From Malaciobacter halophilus (GTDB lineage: Bacteria; Campylobacterota; Campylobacteria; Campylobacterales; Arcobacteraceae), in contig NZ_NXIF01000026.1 of assembly GCF_002837275.1 (NCBI RefSeq), positions 36,645 to 100,644 on the forward strand: a stretch of DNA of 64,000 nt. The letters are read 5' to 3'. The notes beneath the pieces were generated by a model. That model searched no databases. It saw only the letters and a list, made by a program, of their open reading frames with translations, and was not told the origin of the DNA. Positions 46,315 to 58,300 of this stretch are shown in pieces. Both the position numbers and the translations under genes were made by a program. Positions within the stretch are counted from its first letter, which is position 1. Each line of letters begins with the position of its first letter.

Positions 46315-47270
46315 AAAATAAATCAACATCATTTTTATTAATTATCCTAATTATCATTCCTACAATAATGGGTTTAGTCGTTATATCAAGCTTTATATTT
46401 ATAGGATTTAATCATTATCAAGACTTTATGAATGCTTCAGGTCTTGATAAATATGGGCAAGTTGGTGATTTCTTTTCTGGACATATTAATGGCTTTATAT
46501 TGTTGACAATAATTGTAAGTTTATATTTTCAAAGAGTTAGTATCAAACAAACTTGGGAAAGTATAAAACAGCAATCAGAAGCAAATCAAACCATTAGTGA
46601 AGACTTAAAAAGAAGTATAGAAGCTAATGAACTTCAGACAAGGGAGTTTATTACAACCAACCATAAAAACGATTTTAACGAAGAAATCAAATATATTCAA
46701 TCGATTGAAAAAGATTTAAATTTAGAATATTTGTATGATAATGAATTTAAAAAAAGTCATAAACTTAATAATCAAAAGCTATTTGAGTTATTTAGAAGAA
46801 AAGATTATTTGGCAAAATTAATAGATAATGTAAAAGACATAGAATTACAAAGTTCTTTAAGACATAAATTTGAATCAGCAAGCATGGGGCGATACAATAA
46901 TAAAAATCAAGAATTACTTGAAAATGTTTTTTCTTTTAATGAAATTTTAAAGGTATTTAATGATTTTGTAGATTACATTCATAAAAATAAGATTGAAGAA
47001 GATCCATGCTCTTTTGAGCACATTTATGAATTTTTAATAACAAAAAATCAAAATAAAGTATATTCTGAAAATGTTAATAGGTTTGAATTATTTGAAGAAA
47101 TATCATCAACTTATAACAACATAATTGAAAATAATATCATTGATGGTAAAAAAGTAGGATTTCGGGTCAATATGCAAGAGTTGTGGGAAGTAATATTTAA
47201 TCGTATTAGCCAATATCGCGTAAAGAATTATTTTAAAACTATTATTAAAGATTATCAATCATCTTTATAG
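46311..47270 (+). CDS. Membrane protein resembling putative phage abortive-infection proteins (putAbiC type)
   Basis: A 319-aa protein. The first helix is at about 8-32, and YGQVGDFFSGHINGFILLTI (about 48-67) opens the second. This GQxGDFFxGxxNxxxxxL motif followed by a membrane helix and a coiled coil (KQTWESIKQQSEANQTISED) is the recurrent layout of the putAbiC family (PF16872). A cytoplasmic helical domain of about 220 residues follows. Abi proteins of this type are thought to stop phage by damaging the infected cell. The assignment rests on pattern memory, and the family's function is poorly tested. A gap of 67 bases separates it from hsdR. Confidence 0.6.
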   Translation: MKNKSTSFLLIILIIIPTIMGLVVISSFIFIGFNHYQDFMNASGLDKYGQVGDFFSGHINGFILLTIIVSLYFQRVSIKQTWESIKQQSEANQTISEDLKRSIEANELQTREFITTNHKNDFNEEIKYIQSIEKDLNLEYLYDNEFKKSHKLNNQKLFELFRRKDYLAKLIDNVKDIELQSSLRHKFESASMGRYNNKNQELLENVFSFNEILKVFNDFVDYIHKNKIEEDPCSFEHIYEFLITKNQNKVYSENVNRFELFEEISSTYNNIIENNIIDGKKVGFRVNMQELWEVIFNRISQYRVKNYFKTIIKDYQSSL

Positions 47271-47337
47271 ATTAAAAAATAACGCTTTTATGCAAGATAT
47301 GATAATATAAAAAACAATAATAATTTAGGTTTGTGGT

Positions 47338-49713
47338 ATGTCAAAGAAAAATTTAACAGAACGAGATATTTGTACCAAATTTATCACTCCAGCATTAGAA
47401 AGTGCAGGATGGGATATCTATACTCAAATATTAGAAGAATTCCCTCTTACAAAAGGTAGAATAATTGTTCGAGGAAAGTTACATGCAAGAGCTCAACACA
47501 AAAGAGCTGATTATGTACTTTTTTACAAACCGAATATTCCAATAGCCGTTATCGAAGCAAAAGATAATACACACTCTATGAGTGATGGTATGCAACAGGG
47601 TCTTGGCTATGCGGAACTTCTTCAAGTTCCTTTTGTATTTAGTTCAAACGGTGATGGATTTATTTTTCACAACAAAATAGCACAAGATGGTATTTTAGAA
47701 AAAGAGATAAGTTTAGATGAATTTCCCTCTCCCGAAACACTATGGAATATGTGGACAAAAAATCAAGGCTTAGATGAAGAACAAAACACTTTAATCACTC
47801 AAGATTACTATAGTGATGGAAGTAAAAAAACACCAAGATATTATCAACTTTTAGCTATCAATAAAACGATAGAGGCTATCGCAAAAGGTCAAAATAGAAT
47901 CCTTTTGGTAATGGCAACAGGTACGGGGAAAACTTTTACAGCTTTTCAGATTATTTGGAGATTATGGAAATCAAGAGCTAAAAAGAGGATTTTATTTTTA
48001 GCAGATAGAAATATTTTGGTTGATCAAACTATGACCAATGACTTCAAACCATTTGGCTCAGCGATGACAAAAATCCAAAAAAGACAAGCAAATAAATCTT
48101 ATGAAATTTATCTTTCTCTTTATCAAGCAGTTACAGGCAACGATGAAGAAAAAAATATCTATAAACAATTTAGCCCTGACTTTTTTGATTTAATTGTAGT
48201 AGATGAGTGTCATAGAGGAAGTGCAGCAGAAGACTCAGCTTGGCATGAGATATTGAGTTACTTTTCATCAGCTACTCAGATAGGTCTTACAGCTACACCA
48301 AAAGAGACAAAAGAAGTTTCAAATATCGACTATTTTGGCGATCCAATTTATACGTATTCACTCAAGCAAGGTATCGAAGATGGATTTTTAGCTCCTTACA
48401 AAGTAGTTAGAATTGATATAGATAAAGATATTGCAGGTTGGAGACCAGACAAAGGTATGGTGGATAAATACGGAAATGAGATAGAAGATAAAATCTACAA
48501 CCAAAAAGATTTTGATAAAACTTTAGTATTAGAAAAACGAACCGAACTTGTAGCCAAAAAAGTGAGTGATTTTTTAAGACAGACGAATCGTTTTGATAAA
48601 ACAATCATCTTTTGTGAAAATATAGATCATGCAGAGCGAATGAGACAAGCTCTTGTAAATGAAAACAGCGACCTTGTAGCTCAAAACCATAAATATGTCA
48701 TGAGAATTACTGGAGATAATGAAGAAGGAAAAGCAGAGCTTGATAATTTTATCTTTCCAGAGAGCAAGTACCCTGTTATAGCAGTTACTTCAAAGCTTAT
48801 GACTACAGGAGTTGATGCTCAAACATGCAAGCTCATAGTACTTGATCAAAGAATTCAATCTATGACGGAGTTCAAACAAATCATAGGTCGTGGAACTAGA
48901 ATAAATGAGGATTTTAACAAATACTATTTCACTGTCATAGACTTCAAAAAAGCGACAGAACTATTTGCAGACCCAGATTTTGATGGTGAACCAGTACAAA
49001 TTTATACCCCTAAAAATCCTGATGACTCACCAGTACCACCTGATGATGAGACAGAAGAGAATTCAGAAAACACAAGTAATCAAGATGAACAAAATCCACA
49101 AAACAATGATTTTACATTTGATGATAGTAATAATAATGAAGAAGGCTCAAAGGTACGAAAATATGTTGTTTCAAATGTTGAAGTAAAAGTAGCAGCTGAG
49201 AGAGTTCAATACTTTGATGCAAATGGAAAACTTATCACAGAATCTTTAAAAGATTACACCAAAAAAACACTCTCAAAAGAGTTCGCATCTTTGGATGATT
49301 TTTTGACAAAATGGACAAAATCGGAGAAGAAGCAAGCCATTATCGAAGAGCTATCAAATCAAGGGATATTTTTCGAAGCACTTGCCGATGAAGTGGGTAA
49401 AGATTGTGACCCGTTTGATTTACTTTGTCATGTAGCTTGGGATATGCCTCCGCTTACACGAAAAGAGCGAGCCGAGCAAGTAAAAAAACAAAATTACTTC
49501 ACAAAGTACGGTGAGAAAGCAAGAATAGTTCTTGAAGCTCTTCTTGATAAATATGCCGATGAGGGAATCGTACAAATCGAACAAACTCAGATTTTGACTG
49601 TTTCACCTTTTACAAATATTGGTACACCTATAGAAATCATCAAAGCTTTTGGTGGACTTGAACAGTACAATCAAGCAATTCACGACTTAGAACAAGCACT
49701 TTACTGTGCATAA
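47338..49713 (+). CDS. hsdR: Type I restriction enzyme R subunit
   Basis: A 791-aa translocase/nuclease. The PD-(D/E)xK nuclease is at the N-terminus: Asp58 (RADYVLF), then Glu73-Ala-Lys75 (VIEAKDN). Superfamily 2 motor motifs follow: Walker A ATGTGKT (193-199), DECH box (289-292), GLTATPKE (about 317-324), and motif [13 protein letters not shown]-terminal EcoEI-type domain (about 630-791) ends the protein. It would cleave unmodified DNA after translocation with the methylase-specificity protein. First gene of a five-gene operon. Confidence 0.93.
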   Translation: MSKKNLTERDICTKFITPALESAGWDIYTQILEEFPLTKGRIIVRGKLHARAQHKRADYVLFYKPNIPIAVIEAKDNTHSMSDGMQQGLGYAELLQVPFVFSSNGDGFIFHNKIAQDGILEKEISLDEFPSPETLWNMWTKNQGLDEEQNTLITQDYYSDGSKKTPRYYQLLAINKTIEAIAKGQNRILLVMATGTGKTFTAFQIIWRLWKSRAKKRILFLADRNILVDQTMTNDFKPFGSAMTKIQKRQANKSYEIYLSLYQAVTGNDEEKNIYKQFSPDFFDLIVVDECHRGSAAEDSAWHEILSYFSSATQIGLTATPKETKEVSNIDYFGDPIYTYSLKQGIEDGFLAPYKVVRIDIDKDIAGWRPDKGMVDKYGNEIEDKIYNQKDFDKTLVLEKRTELVAKKVSDFLRQTNRFDKTIIFCENIDHAERMRQALVNENSDLVAQNHKYVMRITGDNEEGKAELDNFIFPESKYPVIAVTSKLMTTGVDAQTCKLIVLDQRIQSMTEFKQIIGRGTRINEDFNKYYFTVIDFKKATELFADPDFDGEPVQIYTPKNPDDSPVPPDDETEENSENTSNQDEQNPQNNDFTFDDSNNNEEGSKVRKYVVSNVEVKVAAERVQYFDANGKLITESLKDYTKKTLSKEFASLDDFLTKWTKSEKKQAIIEELSNQGIFFEALADEVGKDCDPFDLLCHVAWDMPPLTRKERAEQVKKQNYFTKYGEKARIVLEALLDKYADEGIVQIEQTQILTVSPFTNIGTPIEIIKAFGGLEQYNQAIHDLEQALYCA

Positions 49714-49735
49714 AATTAAATTATTAGGATATTAA

Positions 49736-52012
49736 ATGGCTATTGGAACTTTGATAAAAATCATACAAGATATTATGAGAAAAGATGTGGGTGTTGATGG
49801 AGACGCTCAAAGAATTAGTCAGATTGTTTGGCTACTTTTTCTTAAAATATTTGATGACAAAGAGCAAGAATGGGAGCTAACAGTACCAAACTACAAATCA
49901 CCTCTTCAAAATCGTTTCAGATGGTCAAACTGGGCAAAAAATCCAGAGGGTATCACAGGCGATGAGCTTATAGATTTTGTAAACAACGACCTATTCCCAT
50001 CTCTTAAAAAACTAGCTAACACCGCTGGAGTATCAGAATACGGAAGAGTTATAGGTACAGTATTTGAAGATGCTTACAACTATATGAAATCAGGAACACT
50101 TCTAAGACAAGTTATCAACACTATAGAAGAGGATGTAGATTTTAACTCATCTACAGATAGACACCTATTTAATGATATTTATGAAAAGATTTTAGCAGAC
50201 CTTCAATCGGCAGGAAATGCAGGAGAATACTACACACCAAGAGCCGTGACTCAGTTTATCGTAGATATGATAGACCCACAACTTGGGGAATCAGTAATGG
50301 ATCCAGCTTGTGGTACGGGTGGATTTTTGACATGTGCCATAGACCATCTCAAAAAGCAAGTAAAAACTCCAGACGATACAAAAATATTGTCAAACTCTAT
50401 TCATGGGATAGAGAAAAAACCACTTCCACATATGCTTGCTATGACAAATATGATGCTTCATGGTATCGATGTACCTACAAACATAAGACATACAAATACT
50501 TTAGGCGATAGACCATACAAAGATTATGGACCTAAAGATAGGGTAGATATCATCATTACAAATCCACCATTTGGTGGGATGGAAGAAAACGGTATAGAGT
50601 CAAACTTCCTTAAAAAGCACCAAACAAGGGAAACGGCAGACCTTTTTATGGCTCTTATTATGCACCTACTTAAGCACGACGGTGGACGAGCAGCAGTGGT
50701 ACTTCCTGATGGATTTTTATTTGGTGAGGGGGTAAAAACCACTCTAAAAAGAGAGCTTCTTGAAGAGTTCAATCTTCACACGATAGTAAGACTTCCAAAA
50801 GGTGTATTTAGCCCATATACAAGTATCAATACAAATATCTTGTTTTTTGAAAAAGGTGGACCGACAAAAGAGGTGTGGTTTTTTGAGCACCCATATCCAG
50901 ATGGATACAAATCATACTCAAGATCAAATCCATTAACAATAGAAGAGTTTGACCTAGAAAAAGAGTGGTGGAGTGGAAGTAGCCGTAAGGGGCGAAAAGT
51001 TACAAAAAATGCTTGGAAAGTAAGTGTAAAAGAGCTTGAAGAGAGAAACTATAACTTTGACTGTAAAAATCCTCACTTTGAAGAGATAATCCACCAAGAC
51101 CCAGTGGAACTTGTGAGTGAATATGAAAATATGCAATTAGAGCTTCAGAAGGTACAAAGTCAGCTAAAATCAGAGCTAATTCAAGCATTCGAAAATACAG
51201 ATAAAGCAATGGAAATTTTTTCAAATAACTTTAATGATTTTTTCTCTACTAAACAAAATATTGCTAAATTAAAACAATTAACTTTACAACTTGCTATGCA
51301 AGGCAAACTTGTATCACAAAATCCAAATGACCAACCTGCAAGTGAGCTGTTAAAAGAGATTGAAAAAGAGAAAAAAGCCAATAAAGTAAAATCACTTGAG
51401 CCTATTAAGTCAGAGTTACTTCCTTATGATTTGCCAAATGGGTGGCAATGGGTTTATCTCAATGATTTTGGTCTTTGGAAGTCTGGTTCAACACCAAGCC
51501 GTACAAATAGTGCTTATTATGGAGGAGATATTCCATGGGTAAAATCTGGAGAAGTAAAACAAGGGCTTATTAAAAATACTGAAGAAACAATTACTCAAAA
51601 AGCATTAGATGAGTGTTCTCTTGGTCTTAATCCTGTTGGTTCTGTATTGGTAGCAATGTATGGTGCTAATATTGGAGAAGTTGGAATATTAGAAGTTGAA
51701 GCTACAACAAATCAAGCGATTTGTGCATGTCAAACATTTAGTAAAATCAATAACCAGTTTTTAAAATTTTTAATCGATTCACTCAAAGGGTATTTTATCT
51801 CTCAAGGAGCTGGTGCGGCACAACCAAATATTTCAAGAGTAAAAATTATCAATTCAATAGTTCCTTTGCCACCATTTAACGAACAACAAAGAATCGTAGA
51901 AAAAATAAATCAACTTATGGCTTTATGTGATGAGCTTGAAAAACAGATAGAAAACAGCTCATCAAAACAAACACAACTACTAAATGCCATCATGTCGAAT
52001 TTAGGAAAATAA
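49736..52012 (+). CDS. Type I methylase fused to a half specificity subunit (HsdM-HsdS)
   Basis: A 758-aa fusion. Residues 1 to about 480 are HsdM: an N-terminal helical domain, S-adenosylmethionine motif DPACGTGGF (189-197), and the N6-adenine catalytic NPPF (276-279). A segment near 520-553 (LQLAMQGKLVSQNPNDQPAS) is the conserved inter-domain region of HsdS. Only one target-recognition domain follows (about 562-710: LPNGWQWVYL, SGSTPSRTN), then a coiled coil (711-758). Normal HsdS has two recognition domains, so a dimer of this fusion would be expected to read a two-fold symmetric bipartite site. No separate hsdS is present in the window. Confidence 0.88.
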   Translation: MAIGTLIKIIQDIMRKDVGVDGDAQRISQIVWLLFLKIFDDKEQEWELTVPNYKSPLQNRFRWSNWAKNPEGITGDELIDFVNNDLFPSLKKLANTAGVSEYGRVIGTVFEDAYNYMKSGTLLRQVINTIEEDVDFNSSTDRHLFNDIYEKILADLQSAGNAGEYYTPRAVTQFIVDMIDPQLGESVMDPACGTGGFLTCAIDHLKKQVKTPDDTKILSNSIHGIEKKPLPHMLAMTNMMLHGIDVPTNIRHTNTLGDRPYKDYGPKDRVDIIITNPPFGGMEENGIESNFLKKHQTRETADLFMALIMHLLKHDGGRAAVVLPDGFLFGEGVKTTLKRELLEEFNLHTIVRLPKGVFSPYTSINTNILFFEKGGPTKEVWFFEHPYPDGYKSYSRSNPLTIEEFDLEKEWWSGSSRKGRKVTKNAWKVSVKELEERNYNFDCKNPHFEEIIHQDPVELVSEYENMQLELQKVQSQLKSELIQAFENTDKAMEIFSNNFNDFFSTKQNIAKLKQLTLQLAMQGKLVSQNPNDQPASELLKEIEKEKKANKVKSLEPIKSELLPYDLPNGWQWVYLNDFGLWKSGSTPSRTNSAYYGGDIPWVKSGEVKQGLIKNTEETITQKALDECSLGLNPVGSVLVAMYGANIGEVGILEVEATTNQAICACQTFSKINNQFLKFLIDSLKGYFISQGAGAAQPNISRVKIINSIVPLPPFNEQQRIVEKINQLMALCDELEKQIENSSSKQTQLLNAIMSNLGK

Positions 52013-52013
52013 A

Positions 52014-53918
52014 ATGCGATTAAAATATGTTTTTATCAAGGAGTACAAAAATTTAAAAGATTTTGAAATAACATTTGATGGAAGTAGTTTTATCGATATA
52101 TTTGTAGGTAAAAACGGCTCTGGAAAATCTAACTTTTTTGAGGCTTTGATAAAGATTTTCCATCATTTACATAAAGATGCAGAGATTTTATTTGACTATA
52201 TCATTAAATATGAGATGAATGGGCAGGAAATTGAAATCAAATGGGAAAATAACCAAAGATATGTTGGTGGAAGACCTCAAGTAACTTTAGGTCAAGCTCC
52301 ATTTCCAAATAATATCATAGTTTATTACTCAGGGCATAATAAACAAATATCGTATCTATTAGAACAGTATGAATCATCTTTTGGTAAGAGAATTAAAAAT
52401 TCTACTGTTGATGATAGTAGATTTTTTATTAGGATTGGTCCAGAATACAAGGAGATTTTATTGTCAGTTTTATTACTGCAAAATGAAAGTAATAAAGCTA
52501 GAGAATTTTTGGTTAATCAATTAGGAATACACCGTTTAGGTATGCAAAAGCCTGGACAGAGTGACTTAACAGAACCGATATTAAAATTAGTTTTAAAGCG
52601 TCCAAAATATGCAAAAACTGATTCATTTAATATAGAGCATAATGATGAAAGTGATCAATATTGGAAAGCTGATGGGTTAGTGAAAGATTTTTTAACCAAA
52701 ATATCTTTATGCAAAACCAGTACACCAGGTGGTGTGACTGTAACCGAAGGTTATTTGAGTTCAGATGATAAATATATTTTATATTTTGAAATCGAAAAAA
52801 TACAAAATGAATTTAGTGGCTATACATTGAAGCAACTATTTAATCAATTTGATAATCTAAAAACTCTTGGCATGTTAGAAAGTATGTCAATTCCATTAGA
52901 ACTAAACAATGGTTTGAGCGGGAATATTTTAGATTTTAGTGATGGTCAATTTCAATCTATTTATATATACACCATTATGGAGATTTTTAAAGATTTAGAG
53001 AGTGTTACTTTGCTAGATGAACCAGATGCATTTTTGCATCCAGAATGGCAATTTAAATTTTTGGAACAAGTATATGAGATAACAAACACTACTTCAAAAA
53101 ACAATCATGTTTTAATGAGTAGCCATAGCGCAATTACTTTGGTAAATTATGATAATAGAAAAATTAGAATGTTTGTTTTTGAAAGTAATCAAGTTAAAAA
53201 CAGAAATGTTACGAAAGATTATGCAATAAGCCAGCTCTCTTCAAATATGATTCAATACAGTGAAAATGAACAGATATTAAGTATTCTAAGAAATATAAAC
53301 ATTGAACAACTTCCTGTTTTATTTACAGAAGGCAGTACAGATCCTGATATAGTAAAAGTTGCTTGGCAAAAATTATATGCAGAAGAACCTATGCCCTTTA
53401 TCCCAATTTATGCTTTTAATTGCGTTTATCTAAAGCAATTATTTCAAGATGAACGAATTCACAATGAGTTAAACCAAAGACCAGCATTTGCTATGTTTGA
53501 TTTTGATGAAGCATACAATGAATGGAATGTTTTAAAATCTAAAACCGATACTTGGAATTTTATTGTAAATGATCCATATAAAGGCTTATGTGTTCAAAAT
53601 CCTACGAAAAATTTATTTGCTTTTTTGCTTCCTGTACCTGAGATAGAAGCAATTGAAAAACAAGTTATATCTGATAAACCAAGTAAAACGCATTATGCTC
53701 ATGAATCTAGAATGGGAATAGAACATCTTTTTTATACTGCACCAAATATAGATTCTTATTTTGAAATTCAACCAAAACCTGGTGGTGCTCAAATTGTTCA
53801 TTTTAAAGGGGATAAAACACAATTTGCCAAAATAGCTGTCAAGGATATTGAAGCATCATATTTTGAAGTTTTTAGACCAATGTTTGAGCTTATAAAATCG
53901 AAATGTACAGGAAATTGA
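52014..53918 (+). CDS. OLD-like ATPase with C-terminal TOPRIM-type nuclease domain
   Basis: A 634-aa protein. The N-terminal SMC/ABC-like ATPase has Walker A VGKNGSGKSN (31-40), the signature-like DFSDGQFQ (307-314), Walker B LLDEPDA (333-339) and a switch His in SSHSAIT (369-375). The C-terminal part has the TOPRIM elements: Glu439 in LFTEGSTD and the DxD pair Asp496/Asp498 in FDFDEAYN. This architecture is that of OLD-family or GajA-like nucleases and of PARIS-type AAA/TOPRIM proteins. It begins one base after the fused methylase stop, so it is coupled to the restriction operon. I cannot assign it to a named system. Confidence 0.8.
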   Translation: MRLKYVFIKEYKNLKDFEITFDGSSFIDIFVGKNGSGKSNFFEALIKIFHHLHKDAEILFDYIIKYEMNGQEIEIKWENNQRYVGGRPQVTLGQAPFPNNIIVYYSGHNKQISYLLEQYESSFGKRIKNSTVDDSRFFIRIGPEYKEILLSVLLLQNESNKAREFLVNQLGIHRLGMQKPGQSDLTEPILKLVLKRPKYAKTDSFNIEHNDESDQYWKADGLVKDFLTKISLCKTSTPGGVTVTEGYLSSDDKYILYFEIEKIQNEFSGYTLKQLFNQFDNLKTLGMLESMSIPLELNNGLSGNILDFSDGQFQSIYIYTIMEIFKDLESVTLLDEPDAFLHPEWQFKFLEQVYEITNTTSKNNHVLMSSHSAITLVNYDNRKIRMFVFESNQVKNRNVTKDYAISQLSSNMIQYSENEQILSILRNINIEQLPVLFTEGSTDPDIVKVAWQKLYAEEPMPFIPIYAFNCVYLKQLFQDERIHNELNQRPAFAMFDFDEAYNEWNVLKSKTDTWNFIVNDPYKGLCVQNPTKNLFAFLLPVPEIEAIEKQVISDKPSKTHYAHESRMGIEHLFYTAPNIDSYFEIQPKPGGAQIVHFKGDKTQFAKIAVKDIEASYFEVFRPMFELIKSKCTGN

Positions 53919-53920
53919 AT

Positions 53921-55315
53921 ATGGCAGCAAAAACAATTTTTACAGTCGGATTTCAATTGCCTACAAAAGACATTTTTCAGTATCAAAGCTTTCATTCTAA
54001 CACATCACTTTTAGATGCAGATATTATTTTATTTGAGCCTAATCTAGTATATCAAGCAGATTATATTAATCCTACTTTTCAAGGGAAGCCTAGCTTATCA
54101 GAATCTAGTTCAACACAATGTATGGAAGCTATAAATCATTGGAGAGAAGAGCTGAAAATGGCTTTTGAGAGTGGTAAAACTATTATTGTATTTATGAAAA
54201 CTATAGAACAAGTTTTTTACAGTACTGGACAAAAGCAATATTCAGGAACTGGTAAAAATACAAGAACGACAAATATTGTAGATATTGTAGAAAATTATAA
54301 AATGCTACCAATAGATTTTACAAATAAGAAAGTGGCAAATGGTAAAAATATGAAATTTACTCAAAATGCCAATTTTCTAAAACCTTATTGGGAGCTTGTA
54401 AAAAACTTCGCTGAGTATCAACTCTATTTTGATCATGAAAAAGTAAAACCCTTGATTCTTACAAAAAGTGGAGATAAAATAGTTGGTGGAATGTTGCAAA
54501 ATGATAAGGGTGGAACAATTTTATTATTACCACCGTTAAAATTGCCAGATAATTTTATAGAAATAACTAGATGGTCTAAAGAGGCTATACAATTTGGAAA
54601 ATCACTTTTAGGCCAAATTATAGCGATTGATAAGGCATTGAAAACATCCATAGAAAGTACTCCAGCTCCACAATGGCTTGAAGAAAAAGAGTTTCAGCTA
54701 GATATAGAGCAGAAATATCTAGATGAAATTAATGCATTAAATCAGCAAATAGAAGAAATAAAATCGCAAATTGAGCAAAAGCAAACTGAACTTTCTAAAC
54801 ATTCATTATCAAAAAAACTGTTGTATGAAAATGGTAAACCTTTAGAATATGCAATCATAGATGCGTTGCAAACGATAGGTTTCAAAGCAGAGAACTATGA
54901 TGATGGAAAATCTGAATTTGATATTGTATTTGAATCTGATGAAGGAAGATTTATCGGTGAAGCTGAGGGAAAAGACAACTCGGCAATAAATGTAACTAAG
55001 TTTAGACAGTTGGAATCAAATATTCATGAAGATTTTGAGCGAGATGACGTTACAGTACATGCAAAAGGTGTGCTGTTTGGTAATCCATTTAGATTATTGC
55101 ATCCAAATGAGAGAAAAGAGTTCTTTAGTCAAAAAGCTATTGATTCAGCAAAAAGAACTGGAATAGCACTTGTAAATACTCATGAACTATTTGAAGTAGT
55201 TAAGTATATCAAAAATACAGATAATCAAGACTATGCAAAGTTGGTAAGAGAATGTTTTAAAAGTATAAGTGGGGAGATTATTAAGTTTCCATTATGTGAA
55301 ATTAACAAAGAATAA
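53921..55315 (+). CDS. Unknown protein with coiled coil and PD-(D/E)xK-like C-terminal domain, 464 aa
   Basis: The ATG at 53921 is used (AGGA eight bases upstream), not the in-frame ATG at 53903 inside the previous gene. Residues 1 to about 250 form an alpha/beta domain I do not recognise (AAKTIFTVGFQLP; ESGKTIIVFMKTI). A coiled coil lies at about 258-297 (LNQQIEEIKSQIEQKQTEL). The C-terminal domain (about 305-440) has DALQTIGFKAENY, Asp334 in SEFDIVF and a GEAEGK motif (346-351), the order expected of restriction-endonuclease-like folds. It lies two bases after the ATPase gene and two bases before the 1230-aa gene. Confidence 0.65.
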   Translation: MAAKTIFTVGFQLPTKDIFQYQSFHSNTSLLDADIILFEPNLVYQADYINPTFQGKPSLSESSSTQCMEAINHWREELKMAFESGKTIIVFMKTIEQVFYSTGQKQYSGTGKNTRTTNIVDIVENYKMLPIDFTNKKVANGKNMKFTQNANFLKPYWELVKNFAEYQLYFDHEKVKPLILTKSGDKIVGGMLQNDKGGTILLLPPLKLPDNFIEITRWSKEAIQFGKSLLGQIIAIDKALKTSIESTPAPQWLEEKEFQLDIEQKYLDEINALNQQIEEIKSQIEQKQTELSKHSLSKKLLYENGKPLEYAIIDALQTIGFKAENYDDGKSEFDIVFESDEGRFIGEAEGKDNSAINVTKFRQLESNIHEDFERDDVTVHAKGVLFGNPFRLLHPNERKEFFSQKAIDSAKRTGIALVNTHELFEVVKYIKNTDNQDYAKLVRECFKSISGEIIKFPLCEINKE

Positions 55316-55317
55316 TA

Positions 55318-58300
55318 ATGCTACAACACATCCAATACGAGTTGATACAAGATTTATATAAAAAATTATACTTGTACAAAAACAATACTTTTGAAAAAGA
55401 TCACATCTATGATTTTAAAAATAATGATGCTCAAATAGTATCGAAAATTTTAATCAAGAGCAAATTGAATTTTCAATTAGATAAAGAAACAATAAACTCA
55501 TTTTTGAGTGGCAAGAGAAAAGTAAAAAACTTATCAACAAATGATGAGATTAATATACAAAGTTCAGTAACTTTAGATGAATTAGAAAATTTTTCTTTAA
55601 TATGGTTTGTTAACGATAAGGCTAGAGTGCCTTATAGCTACAAAAATGAAGACAACTTAACAATTCAAAAAACTGTTAATGATTTATCTTCGCTTATTTA
55701 TGGGTTAAATGATTATGAGAGAAGTGAATTACAAATCACCAAAGATGAGCTTTTACAAATTAGTAAAAGCTTTGACTCTTTGGATTATTTAGAAAGTAGA
55801 TATAACAATAAATTTACTTTCAAATTCTTATATGAAGATATTAAACCTATCGGTAGTGAACTATGGAAACTTTTATATCTACAAAATAAATCGAAAAAAG
55901 AGGCCTTTGAAAAATGGCTTGATTTAATGTCTAATGCTTTTGATTACAGAGACATTATCAATTTAGATTTTGAAAATGAAAAATCAAAAAATGCTTTTTT
56001 AGACGAAATTGTTGAATATATTCTATCTTCTAAAGAACTTCAAGAACCATGGACTGATACATATAAAAAGCTTTATTTGGAAGCAACGAGACATCATCAT
56101 TCTGTATATGAGCATAATCCAGCATTACCAAATGAGTTAAAGGAACTTAATCCAAATAAAAATATATTGGATGCTTTTTTATGGTGGAACAGTAAGGCTA
56201 TTACAGATAGACTTTTTCCAATGGGAATCAGTATATATGAAAATTTGATTTATTTTATAGTAAAAAATGATAGTTATTTACCTGATGAAAATTTAAGTTT
56301 TTATAGAACAAAGAAATTGTTTGACAACTGTTTAAATAGACCTTTTTTAGCAGGTCAGCTTTTAACAAAATTTTTCAATGATTCTTTGATCCCTTTTTAC
56401 CTAAGTAATCGTAATACTTTAGTTATAGGTATGATGCATATTTTATCAAATAATAATACTCCAAATCTTAGAACAGATACAAATGATTATATGATCCAAT
56501 GGAAAAAAATAATTTGGAATCAGTCGTTAGATATTTTCTTTTCATTTTTTAAAAATTTATCAAATAAAGAAGAGGTAGCTAGAATAATATCTGAACTATT
56601 AATTTTACTTTCTGAGGATGTCTATAGCCAAAATAATAGAACTATTTCTTACTTAACAATAACGTTCGAATATCTTGAAAAAATACAAACAAGAATAGTG
56701 ACAAACCAACCTAAAGAGTTTTTACTTAAGGTGATTCTTAATGAACTTATTGATAAAGCGATAGAAAAAGATTTTGGTAATAATTTCTGCTTTAGTCTAC
56801 CATATGAAAAAATAAATTTATTATTATGGCTTTTGTCAAAAGTGTATCAAGAGTCTTTAGCTGTAAACAATAATTGCAAGACAACTGATTTGGCATCAAA
56901 GATAATAAACGAAGTATTAAGGCTCTATACAAGTTCTATAAACGAAGCTTTAGAATCTTCTAATGGATTGCAAGAAGATGAAAAATTATCTAGATTTAAT
57001 TGGGCTTTAGTCTTAGAATTATCAACAAATAATCAAAAGAAAGCTTTTTTGGATGTAGGTAAGCAATTATTAAAAAATATTCCTATCGCAGATGATGCAA
57101 TATATCCAAAACTTAAAACAATAAGAGTCCATTTAAAATTATTACTAAGCTTATATACAAGTGCCTCTATAGGTGATAAATCTGAAATTGAGAAAGCCAT
57201 TTTAGAAACTGTTAAATGTTTGACTGATACGCAAAATTGGAAAAGTGATATTTTTCAGGCTTTTTTAGAGAGAGATAATAATATGATGTTTGAGTCATTT
57301 GCTCAAATTTCTAATCAATTCAGTGATAAAGGGAAAGAGGAATTTGATAGTCATGTTTTAAACAATGCTAGTACTGCGAACTTATTTAAGCTTCTAAAAC
57401 ATACTGCTTCAAAAAAAAGAAAAAAACAGATTATAAATGAACTTACAAAACGGCAAATTTCTGAAGAAGATTTTACTTCTATTCCCGAAATAATAGGGTG
57501 TCTCGTACTTTCTTTAAATGAAGTTGACTTACAAGATTATTCAGACTCTCTTTTATATATCTTTGAACAAAATCAAAGAGGAAATTATTATACAAAAACA
57601 CTTCAAGAAATTAAATACAAATCGACTGTTGTAAAAATTTTTAATCAAAAAGTTTTAAAAAGAGACGAAAGAATTAAGAAAATTAATCAAGTTGAGAATC
57701 CATTTAATGATAAGAAAAATTTTGGCAATCCTAATCAATCTATGCAAGCAGAAGTCGATAGATATAGAAAATTCTTGATTGGACTACTTTATTTTGAAGA
57801 TGAGCCACAGACTACATATAACTGTCTCAAGGCTCTTTTAGATGATTCCATTCAACCATCATACGCTAGTAATATGCTCAATGCTAGATATAAAATTATT
57901 GAAAAAAAGTTTCAACGTGATGATAAAAGATATTTAGAAGCTTATAAAAATGCTATTGAAGAGTGGGAGAATTATTCAAAATTATTTTTAAATCATATTT
58001 TAGATAAGTATGAATATTTATTGTTGCTTGAGGGATATCAAATTATAAACAATAGTGAAAAGTTTTTAAAATATTGGAAGCAAATACCTGAATATTTACA
58101 AAAAGACTTAGACGTGGTGCCAATTAGATGTAAATTTTTACAAAAAGAACGTTTATCACATATAGCACTAGAATACCTTGATGAAGTTATTCAATTTCAT
58201 GGTGAACTTGATACACAAGAGCAAGCAAAGCTTGAAAATATTCGTAAAGAGTTAAATGAAAATCTTGAAGTACAGTATTTAACAAAATTTGAGCCAAAAG

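Noticed and set aside
53903..53920. Upstream ATG for the 464-aa gene
   Set aside because: It lies inside the ATPase gene without a Shine-Dalgarno; the ATG at 53921 has AGGA at good spacing.
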